64,000 bases of DNA from Tricholoma matsutake. Lineage: Eukaryota > Basidiomycota > Agaricomycetes > Agaricales > Tricholomataceae. A program made the position numbers and the translations under genes. Every line of letters begins with the position of its first letter. Positions within the stretch are counted from its first letter, which is position 1. The DNA is taken from the NCBI GenBank assembly GCA_026075535.2, contig AP026541.1, positions 9,548,001-9,612,000 on the forward strand, given 5' to 3'. Of the stretch, positions 57,819 to 64,000 are shown piece after piece. The notes under the pieces are model-generated. The model had not been told where the DNA came from. It was given only the letters and a program-made list of their open reading frames with translations, and did not search any database.

Positions 57819-59962
57819 ATGGCTCTGAGAGCCCGCTGGCAGGACCAAATTGGCCTCGAGACAATCAATACCATCGTGAAGATACTTATACCAACATGGA
57901 CAAATGGGCTGCATCTGGTACAGCTCGAACTTGTTTCTACGATCCTTGATGGTCAAGATATACTCTGCTGCACCACAACTGGGGATGGAAATTCGGCAGC
58001 CTTTTCAATCCCTTGCCTCGTACTCATGGAATACAACAGACATCTGGACAATACCCAGCTGGACTTCCCACACACAAAAGACCTATTGGTATTGCACCAA
58101 TGAAGGGGCTAGCTAATATTATTGTCCATTTCTCTCCATTTCTTTGAGTTTCTTGTTCATGGTTTTCTAGGTTTTCAAACTTTCAAAATTGAACATCTCC
58201 ACTTTCTCATACTGCCATGAAACCCTGAGCAAAGCATGAAACGCTGGAACCTGCATGGCAGACGCGATTAAGGAGTGTATTAGATGGCAGGTGATATGTG
58301 TGGAACCAGAGCACTTGTGCGACAAAGAGTGGAGGAAAATAACCGAGAGCCCCATCTTTTGGTCCAATGTTTTGTTTGCATGTGTTGATGAGGTCCACTT
58401 GATCAATGTGTGGGGCCTTGCATTCCGTATTGCTTTCACAGCCATTGGGATCTTCTTGCATGGTCAATTTCCTGCATCTATTTCCATTGTTGGTCTCTCA
58501 GCAATGCTTGAGCCAGGCCCTTCAACAGTTTCCATATGCAAGAGCCTTGGTTTCTTTGAGGGCAATTTCAAGTTCATCAGGAGGTCTAATGAGCACCTGA
58601 ATACTCAGTTCACTGTCCAATTTATCTCCTGTGGACTGAATGGTGAGATATACTTCCATACCTAGCCAGTGGGAGAAAAACAATTATACACTGTTGAACA
58701 CTTGACCAAGTCTCCCATGTATATGCTTATATCTGGCAGCTTCAACCTGATGGCACAGACAAGCTTATCTGAACCCAAATGTATCACAGCATCAATCCTC
58801 CAGAGTACAATGAGGAAACCATCCAACTTATTGACAATGATCCATGCTGTCAAATCATCATCAGCACTGTCACTTTTTCAAATGGACTGAATGCAAAGTC
58901 ACTTCTCAACAGCCTATCTCTCAGATTTGCATTGATGCTTGATGAGTCTTGGCAGGAGAAGGGGTGTGTGGGATGGAATCCTGATACAATTGGCCAAGGG
59001 ATCATCTTAGCCAACTGTAGCATAATTAAGGCAGCTGAAACATATCTGGAATGTGAGTATTCTCCCTTATATGTTGCTTATCCTTGTTCAGCTCTCATTT
59101 CTCCTCAAATCTGACATAATAATGTTTCAAAGGCTAAGACCAAGACTCCTCAAGTGCTAGATACATCAAAGGTGCTTTTGAAAAAGCATGCTATATTTCC
59201 TGAATCAATATTTGTTATGGGAACCCTTCATCAGATCCATCTCACCCTGATCTACCTCGCTTGGACTGCATCACTGCAGGTCATCATCTACCCTGGTCAC
59301 TTTGTTTATCATGGCAAGGCACCATCACATTCTCACTGACAAATTAAACAAAAAGGAATGGGAGACTGCAGAAACACATTTGCTCAAATTTGGAGACTCT
59401 ATTCGCCAACTGGAATGATGGTCAGATAGCCACAAATATTGCCCCGGTTTGTCCTACTTTCCACTTGATGTATCTTCATCCATACTTGACAAGTTGCTCC
59501 TCATCCACTTTCCTTCATATCTTGAGGACCTTCTCAATGATTCCTGGATATACTACAGCACTTATGTAAATGCTCTCTACAACTGTATCATCAATATTCA
59601 GATGCAGATCATTGCAGAGCATGGTAAAGCCCAAGAACTCACTAAATCAAAACAACAAGAAAAATGACAACTGGAAATGGTTATCGAAGATAAAACTGAA
59701 AGTCAATCCCCATCTGAGCAAGACATCAAGCCAGAAGAACCAATCAACCAATCAAGTTGCAAACACCAAGTGATGGAAGATGTAACCAACACCTCAAAGC
59801 GATGATGAGCTCCCAGAGCACCCCAACCTAGTGTTGCTCAAGTGCAGGGGGGATATGGTCCACAGTATCAAACCCACAGATGCACTCTTACAGCTGAAGA
59901 TGCTTCTGGAGCTGGTAGAAACAAAAATGGGATTCAATGGATATATTTGCAGTGAAGAATAA
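57819..59962 (+). pseudogene. RecQ-like DEAD/H helicase, agaricomycete multicopy type, decayed
   Basis: Blocks occur in helicase order: LIPTWTNGLHLVQLELVSTI with TTGDGNSAAFSIPCL at the Walker A position (57910-58010), WQVICVEPEHLCDKEWRKI (58285-58330), FACVDEVHLINVWG at Walker B (58375-58415), and FIRRSNEHLNTQFTVQF (58570-58625). Then come MYHSINPPEYNEETIQLIDN and DPCCQIIISTVTFSNGLNAK (58779-58900), and DESWQEKGCVGWNPDTIGQG (58945-58995) at motif VI. A C-terminal part has LSYFPLDVSSSILDKLL and MEDVTNTSKR-like words to about 59960. Walker A lacks its lysine (GNS in place of GKS), the DEAH-type box is DEVH, and motif VI has lost arginines. With several stops and frame changes it cannot be an active helicase. 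Such genes are multicopy and transposon-associated in this class. Confidence 0.75.
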
Positions 59963-60169
59963 GGTAAATTACTCACTCTCATAGTCTGAATCATATAAAT
60001 CATTGTATTCATGGCTGTTCTCACCATTTGAGACCAAACCACTGTCAGATTCATGGGCCTTATCTTCATCACTTGAATTATCATCTCGGTTTTTGTTGTA
60101 CCAAGCCTCATGTGTCAGACCATTCTCTGAGATGCAAATGCTATAGTCTGAGCCACTAGTGTCAGAAGT

Positions 60170-60917
60170 GTGCCTCTCACATCCATAGTCTTGAAATATG
60201 GTGCTAAATTTTTCACACTGGCCCTTGCCCGCTATGTGGCTCATATGGATGATCCTTTGTTGCAAACTGCTGCCCAGGTCGAATGCAGTGCTCAGCACAT
60301 TGATCTTCCATTCAATACACTCTCCATCTATCATAAGATCAAGTTCTGGAATACTGATGCTCAAGGTTGTGAGGAGACATCCGATCTCCTGGATTCTGTT
60401 CATGTCAAACCAAGCTGGCTCAACAATTGTGGCAAGCGTGTTCCAGGGAGATTCAATATGGTTGTGGTCAATGATGGTAATGGTGGGCATTGTGGAGTCT
60501 CTGGTAAGAGATAGTACCTGTACTTATTGATTTCTGGTCTAACTTCCCTTGCTTTCAATAGGATATTGTGTTGCACAGGTCCGTGTGGTCTTTACACTGA
60601 CTGACCGGGCACTATCCTCACTTTTCTCCACTGCTTTTTGACCACCCCAGCACTTAGCTTATGTTGAATGGTTCACTCCATTCAAGGATGGGCCTGAGCC
60701 AAACCACTGCATGTACAAAATCTCTTGCAGTCTGTCTGGCAGAGAACATGTAGCGAGTATCATCCCTGTATCAGACATTCCTCAGAGTGTTCACCTCATC
60801 CCAAAGTGTGGTCTGATTATTCCTCATGAATGGACCAGTGCTACAGTTTTAGATGATAGCAATTTCTTTTTTGTTAGCCCTTTCCTTGACAGACACACCT
60901 ACCTGACTGTGCATTAG
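60170..60917 (+). pseudogene. C-terminal module of a fungal transposon protein
   Basis: The exon 60170-60488 (LARYVAHMDDPLLQTA, HIDLPFNTLSIYHKIKFWNT, GRFNMVVVNDGNGGHCGV) joins through an intron with a GTAAGAG donor and an ATAG acceptor (to about 60560) to YCVAQVRVVFTLTD. A TGA at 60639-60641 interrupts before PPQHLAYVEWFTPF, and the frame then ends with MYKISCSLSGREHVASIIPV, HEWTSATVLDDSNFFFVSPF and DRHTYLTVH. This layout matches the C-terminal part of large transposon proteins repeated in Agaricomycetes. Catalytic parts are absent here. Function unknown. Confidence 0.5.
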
Positions 60918-61146
60918 TTTAAGTTAAAATTGCATTCAATTTTGTTTCATTTGATTCAAATTTGTGAGAGCCATGGAGGCATCTTGTGATAAGGTTGGAC
61001 AATTGGCTGGCTTGGTCCTCCACCTTTTTTAATTATGGCAAAGATACTTCCAATACCTCCTTTGTCAAAATGTTTGTGAAATATCTGACATTGTTGGAAA
61101 TACTCATAATTTACAGATAATTCACAGATGGAGGATTCCCTGATGT

Positions 61147-61740
61147 ATGCATGATAATGAAGAAGAAGAGGGCAAAACTGAAGGTTCATGCCCTTTTACA
61201 GTTCATGGATTGACTGGTGAATATGAAACTTCAATACAAGCAATAAAAGTTAGAGCTTTGCAACATTTGAATAGTGAAGGAAAGACATTAGCCATAGGAC
61301 ATAGTGAATCTCCACAATCACTATATGATAATCCACAAGCTTATCCTCAAATGTTTCCATGTTTATTTCCATATGGATTGGGTGGTATTGGTCAAGCCCA
61401 TCATAAGGGAAAGTTTTCTGAAATAAATCACAAACATCACCTTCTTATGTATCATGACAAATGCTTCCAAACAAATATTTATTTTCCTATTATTGCCTTT
61501 AATCATGATCAAATGAAAAGTGGCATTACTGGAAATTTTTTGTTGGTGAAATGAAAAATTTTTCCTGAAATTACACAAAGATTAATGCAGATGAACCCAA
61601 CAGTTCTAACAAATATATCCCAGTGAATGGAAGCAGGTGAAATAGTTAAACCAGAATCAGAGGAAGAAAAATTATGTTTTTTATTTATTGATAATTTGGA
61701 TCATATAGGCAAGGGGGCACCAGGATCAAAAAAATAGACC
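61147..61740 (+). pseudogene. Helitron N-terminal (helicase-like) domain fragment
   Basis: The frame reads CPFTVHGLTGEYETSIQAIK, LAIGHSESPQSLYDNPQAYP, QMFPCLFPYGLGGIGQAHHK and HHLLMYHDKCFQTNIYFPII. Past a stop at about 61552 it continues with ITQRLMQMNPTVLTNIS and VKPESEEEKLCFLFIDNLDH, stopping in GKGAPGSKK. This is the Helitron-like N domain that precedes the Rep/helicase region of rolling-circle transposases. The HUH and helicase parts are missing. Truncation occurs close to the start of the putative LTR element, whose insertion may have cut it. Confidence 0.75.
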
Positions 61741-61875
61741 TGGAGTCAATTTTTTTGCTAAGGACATTTTCAGTGACTAACTAGCTTATATAATCAGGAA
61801 CATGTCTATATTTAGCAATATGACATCATTTTTGTGACCATTTCCCCCCTCGTCCCTGCCCAGAAGCTTCACAAG

Positions 61876-62153
61876 TGTAACGATGTTACTTATTTACACT
61901 TATTTACTGCTCAGATTGCATCCTTGGACAGATATGGATGACTTAGGGACTACCTTTCCTTCTTACCATCATCATCTCCATAAACACTGATAGAGATCTC
62001 ACACTTATAAAACACCTCTTTTGCCTGTTTACACTTAGTCTGGCTCTAGTGAAGCACAGCACATGCTTACACTTTTTTTTAAACATTGCTCAACAAGGTT
62101 TCTCTTATGCTCTCACTGTCTCACTGAAACCTTGATCACTTTCGCTGTTTACA
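61876..62153 (+). repeat. Putative 5' LTR of the right-edge Gypsy element
   Basis: The segment opens TGTAACGATGTTAC and closes GTTTACA, giving the TG...CA form of LTRs. A TATA-like CTTATAAAAC is at about 62006 and the gag frame starts soon after. The other LTR is beyond the window, so this is not proven. Confidence 0.4.
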
Positions 62154-62186
62154 GGTTGAAAGACTGCGCTGTCCAAGCTGCCTATC

Positions 62187-64000
62187 ATGTGCAAGCAAGT
62201 GCTAGCTGCTCTGGATGCCATACAAGGCCCATTGTCCCCATTGTTGCCTGTGCTGACCCCTTCTGCAGGACACTCACAGTCCCCACCTGCCATTGACATA
62301 GATGAAAACTCGGCACCCCCTTTGGAGACGCTGAGTGTGCCAACGGACATGCATATAGCCACTCCACCGACTGCTGATTCTGACTCTGATGACTCTTCCT
62401 CTGCCTACAACAACTCCCCACATGTACCAGCAATGAAAATGTCACCGATGGGAGCTGCTGAATGCCTCCATGCGGAGCCTAAGCACATTCCACTGCTCAC
62501 TCCTGGTGTTGTGTCACCTATGGTTATGTGTCAATGGGAAATGGCTTGCACAGACTTTTTCAGGGCTAACAAGAAGATCTTGAACAATGAACAGGTGGCT
62601 GCCATTTTGCCAGGGCTGAAAGATATGCGGGCTCACAATTGGGTAGCGATGTCTTGCTGAGCTTGATTTCCCAGACTTCATCAAGAAGCTGCAGAGGGAA
62701 TTCCTGCCCGATGGCTGGGACAATGAACTACATGCGAAAATATGCAATTCTCGCCTCAAGTCTTCTGATTCATTTCCCAACTGGGTGAACAATATTTGTC
62801 ACCTAAACATTGTCTTATGAAATACAGAGTACTACTTCTCAGATGTTGCTCTCCACCTTCAACTTGACAGCCTGTTAGATGCCGACCTACAAAACCGCTG
62901 CAAGAATTGCAATGTAAAGGAGGTTGTCGATAAGGTTACGAGAGACACTCCTGGAAAGACTAATGAAGCTCAATTGTCTTGCTGGATTGCAGAAGTCCAG
63001 AAGCTGGCAGAGGAATGGGCAGACACAAAGCAGTACTTGGAGGTGGCAGAGGATCTTCAACGCATGCCAAAAAGGCAGGCCCTTGTGAATCCTTTGTGGA
63101 ACACAAATGCTGTGGGTGGTTACAAACCACGTGGGTCCACCACTTCATTGATGCAAGCCACATCAAGCTCTGCTTCCTGTAAACCTCCTCACCTAACTGG
63201 AAATGAATGCTTGTTGCTTTTCAAACACCAGGGCTGCTTGAAGTGTCAGCGTGGTTATCAAAACCATTGTGCAATGGATTGCCCTAACGATGTTCCAGAT
63301 GGATGAAGCTATAAAAAAATATCAGAAGAAATGCTGCTTGGTCAGAAATGACAAGTGAATGTGCCATCGGGCAGCAGACTTGTAGGAGTGGTGTGAGGTG
63401 CCTCGGCACAGATTGAAGAGTTGAGCAAGGATGAAAATTTGTTTGTAGCAGGAATGGTGATGCCTTCAGCTGTGCTAGGCTCTGGTTCTGAGACGGAGGA
63501 GGAGGTAAGCCCTCTTACTGTTTCACACCTGCACTGGACATGCTCCTTGTTGGGACCTGTGGCTGACAAACTGATTGAAGTGAGCAATATGCTTGACTGT
63601 GGTGCGCACATTGTTCTCATCAATGATGTGCTGGTTGAGAAGCTAGGCCTGCATCATTTTTGCCTCAATAAGCCACTGCCAATTTCTGTGGCTCTTAATA
63701 ACTCAAGTTCTTCCAAAAACTACTTGCATGAATATGTTAAAATTGCACCTTTCACCTCAAACTCTGCATGGACATCTTGAACTGTAAAGGCTGTGGTGAC
63801 CCCGAACTTATGTGTCCCTGTTTTATTTGGACTGCCATTCCTTACTGTGAACTGTATTATCACCAATTTCAAAGAGCAGACTGCAAACGATAAGATGACT
63901 GGCTACAATTTACTGAATCCGCCAGTACTTAAGCATCGTAAGAAACTCGTCAACCTGAAGCAGGTCATAGCAAACACTAAGAAAAATAAGTGGCTGATGT
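62187..64000 (+). pseudogene. Ty3/Gypsy gag and protease, partial, frame-broken
   Basis: An acidic, Ser/Pro-rich N-terminal frame (62187-62660) with MCQWEMACTDFFRANKK is followed in other frames by capsid-like REFLPDGWDNELHAKICNSR (about 62697), RCKNCNVKEVVDKVTRD and EEWADTKQYLEVAEDLQRM. A zinc knuckle CLKCQRGYQNHCAMDC (C-x2-C-x6-H-x4-C) is at about 63236-63283. A retropepsin-like region reads NMLDCGAHIVLINDVLVEKL (63588-63650); the Asp-Ser/Thr-Gly catalytic triplet is Asp-Cys-Gly here. It then continues as VLFGLPFLTVNCIITNF and MTGYNLLNPPVLKHRKK to the edge. Stops at 62658, 62817, 63304 and 63778 break it. Reverse transcriptase would lie to the right of the window. Confidence 0.7.

Overview
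The window reads as nuclear DNA of a mushroom-forming basidiomycete (Agaricomycetes). The evidence is genes with many 50-60 nt GT-AG introns, transposon families typical of that class (Plavaka, Tnp2-like, chromodomain Ty3/Gypsy, Helitron, hAT-like foldbacks), a FunK1 kinase relative, and a short block of clear eukaryotic housekeeping genes. I cannot name the species. All family calls are from recognition of translated sequence; no search was run.

Layout. 1-8.3 kb: the 5' part of a DUF6698-like gene running off the left edge, then nested non-autonomous elements. 8.3-25.4 kb: an accessory island. A JmjC-like gene (minus) and a nearly complete Plavaka transposase (minus) are followed by three unknown plus-strand genes, then an inverted 443-bp copy of the transposase-3'-end/JmjC-5'-end junction, then a TET/JBP-like dioxygenase gene (plus). 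27-30.4 kb: a Tnp2-type transposase tail and a FunK1 kinase pseudogene. 30.9-33.0 kb: an intact seven-exon orphan gene. 33.4-50.9 kb: Gypsy integrase-chromodomain and pol remnants, a Tnp2-like transposase and a gag-like gene, three of them broken by hAT-like insertions with visible 8-bp target-site duplications. 51.9-57.3 kb: the only conventional host block, with D-aminoacyl-tRNA deacylase and a PPIL1-type cyclophilin diverging from a 127-bp promoter, and a Cdc4/Fbw7-like F-box WD40 protein. 57.8-64 kb: a decayed RecQ-like helicase, a transposon C-terminal module, a Helitron N-terminal fragment and the gag/protease start of a Gypsy element that leaves the window.

Two things stand out. First, two chromatin/DNA-modifying oxygenase genes (JmjC-like and TET/JBP-like) flank a Plavaka transposase, and inverted copies of one regulatory junction lie beside each of them. 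Second, there is a family of long non-autonomous hAT-like elements. Their interiors share a dispersed GAGCAG-type palindrome, a GGGCCC-type foldback abutting splice donors, and in some members arrays of small hairpins. I know of no description of this combination.
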